This document shows positions 26,338 to 34,375 of a stretch of 64,000 bases of DNA, piece after piece. The stretch is from Rhizobium sp. 9140 (GTDB lineage: Bacteria; Pseudomonadota; Alphaproteobacteria; Rhizobiales; Rhizobiaceae). A program made the position numbers and the translations under genes. The notes beneath the pieces were generated by a model. It ran no database searches. It saw nothing but the letters and a program-made list of their open reading frames with translations, and was not told the DNA's origin. The first letter of the stretch is position 1; the number at the start of each line of letters is the position of its first letter. Location of the stretch: contig NZ_FJUR01000001.1 of assembly GCF_900067135.1 (NCBI RefSeq), positions 1 through 64,000 on the forward strand. The letters run 5' to 3'.

Positions 26338-26747
26338 TTTCCCTCGCGCGCCTTCCCCGTATCGATCGCCTCGGCGTAAGCGACGTTGATGCCCTGACGG
26401 ATGTGGTCGCGCTTCATGGCCTGCAGGAAGGCATCCGGAGTGAAGAGTAAGGCATTGCCATCGTCATCCTCGACCTGCCGCCAGTTGCGAACGACACGCT
26501 GAAGAACCGACAGCTCCTGATCTGCGAGCCTGTGATTGACCTTCTTCACGTTTTCGGCGCTTGGATCGTTAATGGCTTCCGCAAGAATGGCATCGCGTTT
26601 GTCGGTGTTCGCCTTCACCGCGTCCCGATCGAGGATCTCCATCTCGACCTCGAATTCGTATTCGGCAAAAGTGCCCGGCTTTTCCGGGCTGGGCTCGTAC
26701 ACCGTGACCGGCCACCAGGTCGTGAGCGTCTTGACCATGCGAAACAT
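26319..26747 (-). CDS. Tail assembly chaperone (lambda G-like)
   Basis: 142 residues. The start is the ATG at 26747 preceded by GGGGGAA; an upstream ATG at 26765 lacks a ribosome binding site. Contains VKTLTTWWPVTVYEP, then a helical part (EAINDPSAENVKKVNHRLAD) and FTPDAFLQAMKRDHIRQGI, typical of tail assembly chaperones that hold the tape measure during tube growth. It lies between tail tube and tape measure and carries the frameshift site in its last codons. Confidence 0.75.
   Translation of the reverse strand: MFRMVKTLTTWWPVTVYEPSPEKPGTFAEYEFEVEMEILDRDAVKANTDKRDAILAEAINDPSAENVKKVNHRLADQELSVLQRVVRNWRQVEDDDGNALLFTPDAFLQAMKRDHIRQGINVAYAEAIDTGKAREGNSKARP
26337..26343 (-). other. Programmed -1 ribosomal frameshift site GGGAAAC
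   Basis: In the chaperone frame the codons read GAG GGA AAC TCC, so the heptamer is G-GGA-AAC (X XXY YYZ). Slipping one base back continues as CTC CAA AGC in the DUF1799 frame, 16-18 bases before the zero-frame stop (26319-26321). A CTGGGC-TTAT-GCCCGG stem-loop lies about 19 bases downstream. This is the same class of site as GGGAAAG in lambda G/T. Confidence 0.75.
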
Positions 26748-26802
26748 CGTATTCCCCCGAGGCATTGAAGAGCGTTTGAAGGCCGGTCAAACCGACTTCA
26801 CG

Positions 26803-27726
26803 TCATTTGAAAGTGATGGTGAACTCGTTGGCGCCGAGGTTCGTCATCATCAGCGGCAGGCTGTTGTTGAGGATCTTCTGACTTTCGCCACGCGTGGGCC
26901 GGCCGATCTGGAGGGCGTCGGCCGTGAACCCGATGATGTTGCCGGCGGTCTTCCCGTGTTCAGCGTTGAGCGTGCCAAGCACGTTACCCTCGGACGTCGC
27001 GAACCAGTTCTTCGTCGCCAGAAGCACAGCCTCAAGGAGCGCTGTTCCCGTCATCTTGCGATCGACGTGCTCGATGCTCTCCGAGCCGATGAGAAAGCGT
27101 GGCTGAATGTCGTTGCCGAGATCGAACGTGAAGTTTTCGCACGGCCCCGTGTAGTCATGCAGGGAGAGCGTCGTGTTCGCTTTGCTGACCGGAACCGGCT
27201 TCTTCCAGGAGGTGAACACTGGCGTCTGCCGGACTGCATCCGTGATCGTGCCAAGGAGGCCCGTCATCGTCGCCCGGAAACGCGGAATGCCCTTGGGTGT
27301 CAGGGCGCCGCTGAGGTTGCCGCGTGCGCCGAGAAGGATGTGGTTCACACCGTCATCGTTGAAGAGGATGCTGGCCGCTTCCTGCTGGGACGATATCGGC
27401 GAGTATTTCACATCCTGTCCGGCGGTGATGACCTCTTTCAAAGCGCAAGCGCGCAGGATCGGGCTGCACGCTGGCGCTGTTCCGGCTGTGCCCGAGCCGG
27501 CCATCTCGAAATCGAAGGCAAGGGTCGCGTACGTGCCCACCATGATGACGCCCTGATGGCCCATCTGCGCGGTGACCAGCTCGCGTTCGGGCGCGTCCCC
27601 AACGGACGGCTGGAAATCGACATTGGCTGCAAGCACAGCATTGAGTGCAGCCGTCGGCGCGGCGTTCTGGCCGTAGATCGTCTCGGCCTTCACGGCTATG
27701 GCGAGATTGCGGGAATAGCGGGGCAT
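26803..27726 (-). CDS. Phage tail tube protein
   Basis: 307 residues. Opens MPRYSRNLAIAVKAETIYGQ, with GDAPERELVTAQMGHQGVIM and DFEMAGSGTAGTAPACSPILR, a pattern of siphovirus tail tube subunits in Mu-like phages. No sheath gene accompanies it, supporting a non-contractile tail. It ends 55 bp before the chaperone, a gap large enough for differential expression. Confidence 0.75.
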   Translation of the reverse strand: MPRYSRNLAIAVKAETIYGQNAAPTAALNAVLAANVDFQPSVGDAPERELVTAQMGHQGVIMVGTYATLAFDFEMAGSGTAGTAPACSPILRACALKEVITAGQDVKYSPISSQQEAASILFNDDGVNHILLGARGNLSGALTPKGIPRFRATMTGLLGTITDAVRQTPVFTSWKKPVPVSKANTTLSLHDYTGPCENFTFDLGNDIQPRFLIGSESIEHVDRKMTGTALLEAVLLATKNWFATSEGNVLGTLNAEHGKTAGNIIGFTADALQIGRPTRGESQKILNNSLPLMMTNLGANEFTITFK

Positions 27727-27962
27727 CAGACGGCCTCCCTCTTGCCGCGACGCGTGGACGCTTCCGGCTCAGCCGGGGCTTCGGTCACGGGCGATGCCTC
27801 AGGCGCGGCCGGGCCGTCCGTGGTGGCCGGTTCGGGCGATGCACGTTCCGCTGCAGCCGTCTCGGCCGCTGCGATCTCTGCCGCCTCTTCGACGCTCAAA
27901 GTGCGCTCGACGAGGACTTCCTCGCCCTTCTCATTCACGATGTAAGAACCGCCGGGCATCAT
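27726..27962 (-). CDS. Small Ala/Pro/Glu-rich phage protein
   Basis: 78 residues, start overlapping the preceding gene (ATGATG at 27957-27962). N-terminal PGGSYIVNEKGEEVLVERTL then a low-complexity tail ending RRGKREAV. It occupies the DUF2635-like position before the tail subunit genes of Mu-like phages; similarity is limited to the first 20 residues. Confidence 0.55.
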   Translation of the reverse strand: MMPGGSYIVNEKGEEVLVERTLSVEEAAEIAAAETAAAERASPEPATTDGPAAPEASPVTEAPAEPEASTRRGKREAV

Positions 27963-28378
27963 TCGGTCTCCTGTTGGTAAAAGGCAGTGGTGTAGGCGTC
28001 CTCGAACCAGACGGTCCCGCCGAAGGCCTGTTGCAGTTCGCCGGCCGCGTGTTCCATCGGCTCCGCGTCGGGCTCCGGCGCCCAGCCGATCAGCTTGCGC
28101 CGGCAGTAGGCTTTGAGGACATCGATGTCCTCGACGGCGGCGGCATTGTTCGCCTGGGACAGGTTCTTCGAGACCATGACGACGGCGATCGACGCGGCAG
28201 TGCGCTGCAACGTGCGGCCGAAGGTTTCGCTCGGAGCCGAGCGCTCCTCGGACACGAAGGCGAAGACGGCCGGGGTCGCCGCCGGCGTATCCTTGACGTC
28301 GGCCAGCGCGCCGGCGCCGCCCGAGATGCGGAACGGCGTGCCCTCTTCCATGAGGCGCGCGAGAATTGCAGCGATCAT
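27959..28378 (-). CDS. Tail terminator/gp37-like protein
   Basis: 139 residues. Opens MIAAILARLMEEGTPFRISG, with FAFVSEERSAPSETFG and a central beta-strand segment VMVSKNLSQANNAAAVEDID. This matches the Mu gp37 / phage tail terminator type in length and position (after G-like, before tail subunit). It would cap the tube at the head-proximal end. Confidence 0.65.
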   Translation of the reverse strand: MIAAILARLMEEGTPFRISGGAGALADVKDTPAATPAVFAFVSEERSAPSETFGRTLQRTAASIAVVMVSKNLSQANNAAAVEDIDVLKAYCRRKLIGWAPEPDAEPMEHAAGELQQAFGGTVWFEDAYTTAFYQQETE

Positions 28379-28944
28379 TCGGCCAGTTCCTTCCGGAGAT
28401 ACTCGACGCCCTCGGCGTTCAATGCGGCGATGTCCTGCTCGGAAAAGCCGAGGTATGGCCGGGCGGGGATGGTCACGCCGTGCTCGCTGATGGTCACGCG
28501 GCGCAGCTCGGCGCCCTTGGTGCCGTGCGGCACGAAACGGATGCGCTTGCGGATCTTCTTCAGCGACATCGTCTGTGACCGCGCGAAATGTTCGATTGTG
28601 CCGCCGAACTGGTGGATGCCGGCATATTCGACGTTGGTGCCCACCTCAGCCGAGCGTTCGTCCGATGCCGTGATCAGGCTCTGATAGAGCCGGGTGGAAA
28701 GCCGCAGGATCGTCTTGGTACCGCGACGACGGCCGTTGATTTTGCGCTGTGCGGTGCGCTTCGCCAGCGGCTTCCACGCGACGTTGTCGGGTCCGATCTG
28801 CCGCTCGAAACGGCGCTGGGTGGACGTCAGCATGATCGCCGCGAAGTTCGACATCAGCTGGCCCGGATGGCGCACCGCCTCGACCAGGCGCACGAGCGCG
28901 GATGTCGCCTTATCATCCAGAACAATTTTCGAGCCGGTCATCAA
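28375..28944 (-). CDS. Phage virion morphogenesis protein (gpG-like, prophage B)
   Basis: 189 residues. Family features: RRFERQIGPDNVAWKPLAKRT, then LYQSLITASDERSAEVGTN, YAGIHQFGGTI and PARPYLGFSEQD. It is a tail completion/virion morphogenesis protein. In this phage it lies between gp36 and gp37 rather than after F, so the gene order differs from prophage A and Mu. Starts MMTGS; the exact ATG is uncertain by one codon. Confidence 0.8.
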   Translation of the reverse strand: MMTGSKIVLDDKATSALVRLVEAVRHPGQLMSNFAAIMLTSTQRRFERQIGPDNVAWKPLAKRTAQRKINGRRRGTKTILRLSTRLYQSLITASDERSAEVGTNVEYAGIHQFGGTIEHFARSQTMSLKKIRKRIRFVPHGTKGAELRRVTISEHGVTIPARPYLGFSEQDIAALNAEGVEYLRKELAE

Positions 28945-29372
28945 AAGTGCCTCAAGCTGTCGCGGGTGAAGACGCGGGCCGGCGCCGAGGCGCGGACCTG
29001 ACCGCCGCCGGCCGGCGCCGGCGTCGTGATGCCGTCGCCCAGCTGCACGACGCCCTTGGCGACATCGCGCAGGAACGACACGGCCTCATTGTAGGCGCGC
29101 GTCACCTGGGCATCCTTGTCGGCCGAGGAGCCGTGAAGGTAGTAGCGGGCAATATCGGCCACGGCCTTTGCCAGCGCCGGCGGCGCGACAGCGAGCGGAA
29201 GCGCGATCGCCTTTCCGATGTAGCCATCAGCAAGGGCCGAGGCGTCGTCGATCGCGCGGCCGACAACGGCATCGTCGATCGTGGACACCGGGATGTTGGT
29301 GCGGTCGGTGAGCTGGACCAGCTCGACTTCGCCGAACCGCTCAACCAGCCCTTGCTTGGTGACGTAGCTCAT
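28941..29372 (-). CDS. DUF1320 neck/head completion protein (Mu gp36-like)
   Basis: 143 residues. MSYVTKQGLVERFGEVELVQ at the start and IDDAVVGRAIDDASALADGY are DUF1320 hallmarks; the protein links portal and tail. Overlaps the G-like gene by 4 bp, and follows the gp35-like gene by 11 bp. Confidence 0.85.
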   Translation of the reverse strand: MSYVTKQGLVERFGEVELVQLTDRTNIPVSTIDDAVVGRAIDDASALADGYIGKAIALPLAVAPPALAKAVADIARYYLHGSSADKDAQVTRAYNEAVSFLRDVAKGVVQLGDGITTPAPAGGGQVRASAPARVFTRDSLRHF

Positions 29373-29383
29373 GGTGCTTCCGG

Positions 29384-30217
29384 TCAGTCGAGTTCGGCGA
29401 TGAGCATCGGCTCGTTGAGGACCGAAAGGAGCTGCTCGCGGGTGAACGCCTCGACCGGGTATGTGACCTTCTCGGTCGGATGCGCACGGCCGCCACGCCG
29501 GAAGCCGGGAACCTTGGACGTCACCGAGACACGACGCACGCCGAAGGAAAGCGACAGTTCCAGACCCTCCATGTCCACCGGCTCGGCCTTCTCGCCATAA
29601 GCGAAATCCACACCGCCGACCGAATAGTCCACGATCGGCTCCGGCTCGGCGAACACCGGCCGAGCATCGCCCGGAAGCGTGAAGTCCGGGAACTGTGCCT
29701 GGATATGGTCGAGCACGAGCTGCAGGTTGGCACGCTCCTCTTCGGTCGCGGGACGAGACAGGTCGAACACGACGAAGTCGGTTGCTCCATCATCTGCCCC
29801 GACGGCGGCCCGATCCGTATCGAAGTCATCCGTTTTCGGATCGAAGAGGCGGCTGCTTGTCGCCGTGACCGCTCCGGCAGTGATGTTCTCTGCCAGAATG
29901 GTTCCGTCCACGATGGAAGGGGTACCGGCCGCGACATGGGCAATGGCCGCATCACCGGCCTGATCGCCATCGAGCGCCGGATGTTCGCCAAGGCCGGCAT
30001 TGGCCGGTTCGACCACGGGCGCTGCGGCAACAATCGGGCGCGTCACCAGATCGGCCGCAAGATCGCCGGGCGCGTCGTTGTTCACGTTCTCACCGAGGCG
30101 CAGCGCATCGGCTGCGCTGGCCTCGCGGCTGACGCCATCGCCGGTCGCCGCCGGCAGGATGACAGCGGCCGGGGCCGTGGTGAGCGCGGTACCAGTCTTC
30201 AGGTTCTTCGGAGGCAT
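29384..30217 (-). CDS. HI1506-related (Mu gp35-like) protein with long N-terminal extension
   Basis: 277 residues from the ATG at 30217 (GGGAAAG upstream). Only the last ~90 residues (LSLSFGVRRVSVTSKVPGFRR, YPVEAFTREQLLSVLNEPML) fit the gp35/HI1506 family, usually about 100 residues. The N-terminal two thirds are low-complexity Ala/Asp-rich and include VDGTILAENITAGAVTATSS, a single motif like the fibre repeats. Position between capsid and gp36 is as in Mu. Confidence 0.65.
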   Translation of the reverse strand: MPPKNLKTGTALTTAPAAVILPAATGDGVSREASAADALRLGENVNNDAPGDLAADLVTRPIVAAAPVVEPANAGLGEHPALDGDQAGDAAIAHVAAGTPSIVDGTILAENITAGAVTATSSRLFDPKTDDFDTDRAAVGADDGATDFVVFDLSRPATEEERANLQLVLDHIQAQFPDFTLPGDARPVFAEPEPIVDYSVGGVDFAYGEKAEPVDMEGLELSLSFGVRRVSVTSKVPGFRRGGRAHPTEKVTYPVEAFTREQLLSVLNEPMLIAELD

Positions 30218-30322
30218 TTTTGCTTTCCCTTCGGATCTTGCGGAGAGGATCGAGCACCGGTCCCCTCCGAAAAATCCGCCGGCCAAGAGGAGTGGCCGGC
30301 GGCATTCCCTGCTCTGGGAGGA

Positions 30323-31219
30323 TCAGGCGAGCAGAGGAACGACCATGACTTCGGCGGTACCGGCCCACTTGTTGGTCTCACCGCCGTTGACCAGCGCGCT
30401 CTTGATGATGCCGTTGGCGACACCTTCCAGTGCCGGCGGCACGACCAGAAGACGCGGATTGAGGTTCAGCGGCCGGCCGTAGTCGGCCTTCATGCTGCTG
30501 ATTGCCACGCGGGCGGTCTCGTAGTTGGCGGCGTTGAGCGTCTGTTTGGAACCCCAGGCCTGCTGCCAGAAGCCGAACCCGACTTGGCACCGGCCGTCGA
30601 TGCCGTAGATGTATTCCTTCCGGAAAAACGCGTTGTCGTCGTCTTCCTTGTCCTTGCGGATGAGGTTCGTGAACGGCTTGCGGCTCTGAAAGATCAGCGG
30701 CTTCAGCGGACGCGATACGTCCATGAGGAACCACGGCAGGCCCGAGCCGCCATCGGTATTGGCAACGGACGTCGGCTTGCCGAGCGCATCGAGCACGACA
30801 TGGTCGGTGTCGAAGAAATACTGGCCGTCGTAGCAGAGGCTGGAGAAGCCCAGCTTCAGCAGCTCGAAGATCAGCTCGTCGGGGAAGGTCTGGGCGGCAT
30901 TGCCGAGTTCTTCGAACAGCGGCCCATAGATCCCGAGGTTGTCATCGTCGAAGTCGTCGCGATCGACGCCGATCGTGTTTTCGAACGAACGGTTCGTCAG
31001 CGTGTAGCCATGCTTCGCGATGGCGTTGATGACGCGGTCGCCGAGCCATTCGCGGAAGCGCGGCGCCTTGCCGAGCCAGCCGTATTCGTTCGTCTTCGTG
31101 GTCGAAAGGACGGTCGTTGCGATCCGGTCCTTCAGCGCCGAGGAAGACGCCAGTCCGCGGGCGAAGGCGGCATTGAAGCCGACGCCGGCGGACTTGAGGG
31201 TCGCGTTGTTGATTTCCAT
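30323..31219 (-). CDS. Major capsid protein (Mu gp34/T-like)
   Basis: 298 residues, close to Mu T (about 300). Typical motifs: INNATLKSAGVGFNAAFARG, TTKTNEYGWLGKAPRFREWL, YTLTNRSFENTIGVDRDDFDDD, and YIYGIDGRCQVGFGFWQQAW. Start ATG at 31219. A mild hairpin-containing gap of 105 bp follows (30218-30322), before the gp35-like gene. Confidence 0.92.
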   Translation of the reverse strand: MEINNATLKSAGVGFNAAFARGLASSSALKDRIATTVLSTTKTNEYGWLGKAPRFREWLGDRVINAIAKHGYTLTNRSFENTIGVDRDDFDDDNLGIYGPLFEELGNAAQTFPDELIFELLKLGFSSLCYDGQYFFDTDHVVLDALGKPTSVANTDGGSGLPWFLMDVSRPLKPLIFQSRKPFTNLIRKDKEDDDNAFFRKEYIYGIDGRCQVGFGFWQQAWGSKQTLNAANYETARVAISSMKADYGRPLNLNPRLLVVPPALEGVANGIIKSALVNGGETNKWAGTAEVMVVPLLA

Positions 31220-31229
31220 GTGTTGCCCC

Positions 31230-31640
31230 TTAAGCGAACGTGACCCAGACGCCCTGGTCGTCCACGTCGTGAATTTTCCCAACAACCGAGCGCGTGTTGG
31301 TAGCGCTGGTTTTCGCGACGGTCTGGTCATCGACGCCGTAGGCATCGGAACCGATATCGGCGCGGGTGATGAGGTCGGCCGAGGCCGAGTTCTCGTAGCG
31401 GAAGGTGCCGAGCGAGGTTTCGGCGACCTGGGCGCCGTTGGCGCCGAGCAGGTTGTCCACGGTCCGCTCGTTACGGGCGACGGCCTTGAGCGTCGCCACG
31501 GCCGTGACCGGGACAAGGAAGCCGGCGGCGTTGATGCCGACCATTGCGCCGGCGTAGAGCTTGACGGCGCCGCCAACGGGGACATGGCGCTTGTGACGCT
31601 CGCGGCGCGGCGTCGTGCGATCGGCGGAAAGAGCCGTCAT
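31230..31640 (-). CDS. Head decoration-like protein
   Basis: 136 residues, overlapping the protease by 4 bp and 10 bp before the capsid gene. Small beta-rich protein (VPVGGAVKLYAGAMVGINAA, YGVDDQTVAKTSATNTRSVV) resembling DUF2190/head decoration proteins. The spacing indicates expression with the capsid operon. Confidence 0.65.
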   Translation of the reverse strand: MTALSADRTTPRRERHKRHVPVGGAVKLYAGAMVGINAAGFLVPVTAVATLKAVARNERTVDNLLGANGAQVAETSLGTFRYENSASADLITRADIGSDAYGVDDQTVAKTSATNTRSVVGKIHDVDDQGVWVTFA

Positions 31641-32800
31641 CGGCCGGCCTCCATGGCTGTCTTGGACTTGAGCATGTCCTCGGCGCTGATGTTCATCTGG
31701 CGCATGACGGCGAGATCCGCGTCATCAAGGCCTGCGGCTGCCGAAGAGCCGCCAGACGGCGGCAGAGCGGTGGAGCGCTGGGCTGACGTGAGCACCGGCG
31801 CCTTGCCGAGGAAGTCGTTGAACATGGCGAGGTTGGCCTTGTGCAGCGAGATCGCCCAGTCTTTCTGGGCCGGCGTGATCTTGCCGGCGCGCATGGCGGC
31901 CGCGACCGCGGTCTCGGCGTCGTTCTCGACCTTGTGCGAGACGAGACTGTCCACCTTGTCGCGCATCTCCTGGAAGGCGGCGATCGGCACGAACTTGGTC
32001 GGATCGGCCGCACCGGCGGAATGCGCTGCCGCAAAGGCGCCGACGATCGCATCGACCGGAGCGTTCTCGGGCTGACCGGCGGCGATCGCAATCTTCTTGC
32101 GATCGGCGAAGGCGGATTGCACGGCGGTCATGACCTGTTCGGACTTTGCGTCCTTCGTCAGGCCGGCAGCCGTGGCGATCGCCGTCGAGCTGGTGAGCAG
32201 CGAGTTGACGGCGGTCAGCACGTCATCCTCGCTGGTGCCATCGGCCAAGCCGAGGGCAGCGAGCACTCTTTTCATGGGAACCTCTGTTTTGGGGGGCTGA
32301 AGGTTGAAAACCGAGTGAGCGGAGACCTCGATCATGTCGAGGTTCGGCACGTTGGTGAGCGCGACCGTCTGTAGCGCCAGGACGTCTCCATCCTTGGTGT
32401 GGAAGTAGACCGGCGAGAGGTAGCGATATTCGCGGCCCTTGATCGCGGACGCCGCGTTCGCCGTCCATTCGACACGACCGTAGAGGCCGTCGTCGCGTGC
32501 CTGGACTTCCTTGATCCATCCCGCCGCCGGCGCGGGCTGACCGTTCGTCAGAGCGTGAATGCTCTGATGCTCGTAATCGACGAGGATATCGGTGTTTCCG
32601 GCGTAGCGCCGGGTCATCTCGGCGATCTGCTCGAGCTTGGCCTTGTCGCCGGCATCATAGGGACCGCGACCGTCACGGCCCGAGAACTTGCCAGCCGGGA
32701 TGAGGAGCACCCACGGGTGATCGGCAGCCGTAGCCGGAAGATCGGCGGTATGTGCGGTAACAAGGGATGCTGCGAGAAGAGCGGCGATGGCGGTTTTCAT
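31637..32800 (-). CDS. Mu I-like prohead protease/scaffold protein (prophage B)
   Basis: 387 residues, first gene of the capsid operon. Contains PWVLLIPAGKFSGRDGRGPY, ILVDYEHQSIHALTNGQPAPA (His of the protease family) and YRYLSPVYFHTKDG, all typical of Mu gpI. A scaffolding-type helical part (VAAAMRAGKITPAQKDWAIS) follows. As a putative start is only about 8 bases after a -10-like CATAAT, the mRNA could be nearly leaderless. The prophage A counterpart is of a different sequence type. Confidence 0.88.
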   Translation of the reverse strand: MKTAIAALLAASLVTAHTADLPATAADHPWVLLIPAGKFSGRDGRGPYDAGDKAKLEQIAEMTRRYAGNTDILVDYEHQSIHALTNGQPAPAAGWIKEVQARDDGLYGRVEWTANAASAIKGREYRYLSPVYFHTKDGDVLALQTVALTNVPNLDMIEVSAHSVFNLQPPKTEVPMKRVLAALGLADGTSEDDVLTAVNSLLTSSTAIATAAGLTKDAKSEQVMTAVQSAFADRKKIAIAAGQPENAPVDAIVGAFAAAHSAGAADPTKFVPIAAFQEMRDKVDSLVSHKVENDAETAVAAAMRAGKITPAQKDWAISLHKANLAMFNDFLGKAPVLTSAQRSTALPPSGGSSAAAGLDDADLAVMRQMNISAEDMLKSKTAMEAGR

Positions 32801-32814
32801 AGTCGCATCTAGCG

Positions 32815-32856
32815 ATTATGTTCCCGAGCTGTCGGGACCGCGAAATCGCACACCGA
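32815..32856 (-). promoter_or_regulatory. Putative late-activator box and -10 element for capsid operon
   Basis: The 26 bp at 32831-32856 are identical to prophage A 654-679, with the dyad GCGAAATCGC at 32840-32849. A leftward -10-like CATAAT (32815-32820) begins 11 bp after the box, leaving the box over the -35 region as expected for an activator-dependent promoter. The region also has the small inverted repeat CCCGAGCTGTCGGG at 32823-32836. Confidence 0.6.
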
Positions 32857-32920
32857 AGGACCGATCCCGGTCTATGCGCTTGTCAGAGACATATCACGGG
32901 GACGATATGGGACAAGGACC

Positions 32921-32945
32921 GTTTTCAAAGCCCTTTCAAAGCCCT
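32921..32945 (-). repeat. Conserved TTTCAAAGCC direct repeat upstream of capsid operon
   Basis: Matches prophage A 743-767 at 24 of 25 positions and lies 65 bp beyond the box (64 in A). The 342-base gap 32801-33142 otherwise holds no coding frame; it includes two hairpins at 33091-33104 (CTGTC-TTCT-GACAG) and 33114-33136 (GTGAGG/CCTCAC), which likely end the F transcript, and an AATATAG motif near 33045. Confidence 0.45.
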
Positions 32946-33142
32946 TGGACGCGCGTTTAGGGTCTGAGCGCGGCAACCGGTCATCCGCACCCTTCCTCAC
33001 GCCTTCTAGGGGCGTTTATTGCGGCTTCGTTCCAAGTGGACTATATTGCCCTGGTGCGCGTGACACGGTGCCATTCTCCCTGCCGTAGGACTGTCTTCTG
33101 ACAGGATCGCAATGTGAGGTTCTTGGGAGGCCTCACCGCGCA

Positions 33143-34375
33143 TCACTCACCTCTTCGATCGATGAGCAGCTTGACGCCGACACGGGTCAGCATCCGGGCA
33201 ATGTTCTCGTCGCTGGCGTACCGGAACGACGTCACGAATGCCGCCTTGCGGCTCGCTGTTACTTTCAGCGCAGCGTAGCGCCAGCGACCGTCGTTCAGCT
33301 TGACCAGGACGAAGGTCTGCTCACCGTCCTGGAACACCATGGTCGGATCGGCGCCGATCGACGGGAGCGCGCGATAATCATCGATCGTGAGTTCGGGATG
33401 CCTGCGCAGCTGCTTCTCCATCGTCTCGGCAGACAGGACCGCGACCTGGACGTCCTCTTGCACGGCATCGCGCAATACGGCCGGGATGGCCATGACCGGC
33501 ATGCTGCCCTGCGGATCGCGCACGAAACGCTCGAAGGCACTGCTCGACACCCGGTCATCGACAGCCGCCCTGACCATCTGCGGGGATGCGTCGGCCACCT
33601 TTTCAGCGATTGCCTGATTGACGCGCGCCTCGTATCCCGCCTTACCGGGATTGTAGGCCCAGCCGGGATCGATGCCGTCCGGCACCCGTACGATCTCGCC
33701 CGTCCGCTTGTTGGTGAAGCTGCGAAACGTTTCCGCCGGAGGTTCGAAGTGCAGCTTTTCGCCCTCGGCAATCAGCTGATCGACCTCGCGCTGGGACAGC
33801 GACTGCATCGTGCAACGGCATCGCCATCCACAAGGTGCTGCCCAGCGGTTCCAGTAAAGATGATCGACGGGGAGCACGAGGTTGTGCCGGCGTGCGTGCT
33901 GCGGCCGGACATGATCGTCGTCCATTGTGACGTAGCGCAGGAATGGCCGTGTCTTCTTGTTGCGCTCGAAATTCGCCCAGTGCCCAGCCGCATAGGAGAC
34001 GCGCATGTTGGCGTCGAAGATTGTTTGAAGACGGCGCGGGCTTCCGAGCTGCGCTGCAACGGCCTCGCCCGTTTGTGGATCGGTCACCAGCTTTTTGCCC
34101 CACCAGCCTTTCTGCTGGAGGATCGGCGTGAGCTGGCGCGCGAACTGTTGCGGCGTCTGCCCTTCCTTCAAGGCCTTTTCGAAGGCAGTTTGAATGTCCT
34201 GCAGGATGTCGAAGCCAGCGGACTTCGCTACCGTGAACATGGTGGCATGTTCTTCCTGCCACGCGTCCTGCCAGGAGAAGGTCTCGACAAGGTTCGGCGC
34301 GCGCTTCTCGAACGCCGCAATGGCCTCGAGCGGCGGAAGCGGCTTCAGTTCGGCAAGCACATCAGACCTCTTCAC
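33143..34375 (-). CDS. Mu F-like minor head protein with a different PBECR-like C-terminus (prophage B)
   Basis: 410 residues. The N-terminal ~260 match the F family (FLRYVTMDDDHVRPQHARRH, WAAPCGWRCRCTMQSLSQRE, DGIDPGWAYNPGKA). The C-terminal ~130 (VQVAVLSAETMEKQLRRHPE, LTIDDYRALP, GDRWRYAALKVTASRKAAF-like segment) differ from the prophage A tail and resemble another PBECR-type nuclease-like variant (V-L-S at the start, H-P-E-L, then T-x-F near the end). Probably exchanged by recombination between phages. Confidence 0.8.
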   Translation of the reverse strand: MKRSDVLAELKPLPPLEAIAAFEKRAPNLVETFSWQDAWQEEHATMFTVAKSAGFDILQDIQTAFEKALKEGQTPQQFARQLTPILQQKGWWGKKLVTDPQTGEAVAAQLGSPRRLQTIFDANMRVSYAAGHWANFERNKKTRPFLRYVTMDDDHVRPQHARRHNLVLPVDHLYWNRWAAPCGWRCRCTMQSLSQREVDQLIAEGEKLHFEPPAETFRSFTNKRTGEIVRVPDGIDPGWAYNPGKAGYEARVNQAIAEKVADASPQMVRAAVDDRVSSSAFERFVRDPQGSMPVMAIPAVLRDAVQEDVQVAVLSAETMEKQLRRHPELTIDDYRALPSIGADPTMVFQDGEQTFVLVKLNDGRWRYAALKVTASRKAAFVTSFRYASDENIARMLTRVGVKLLIDRRGE

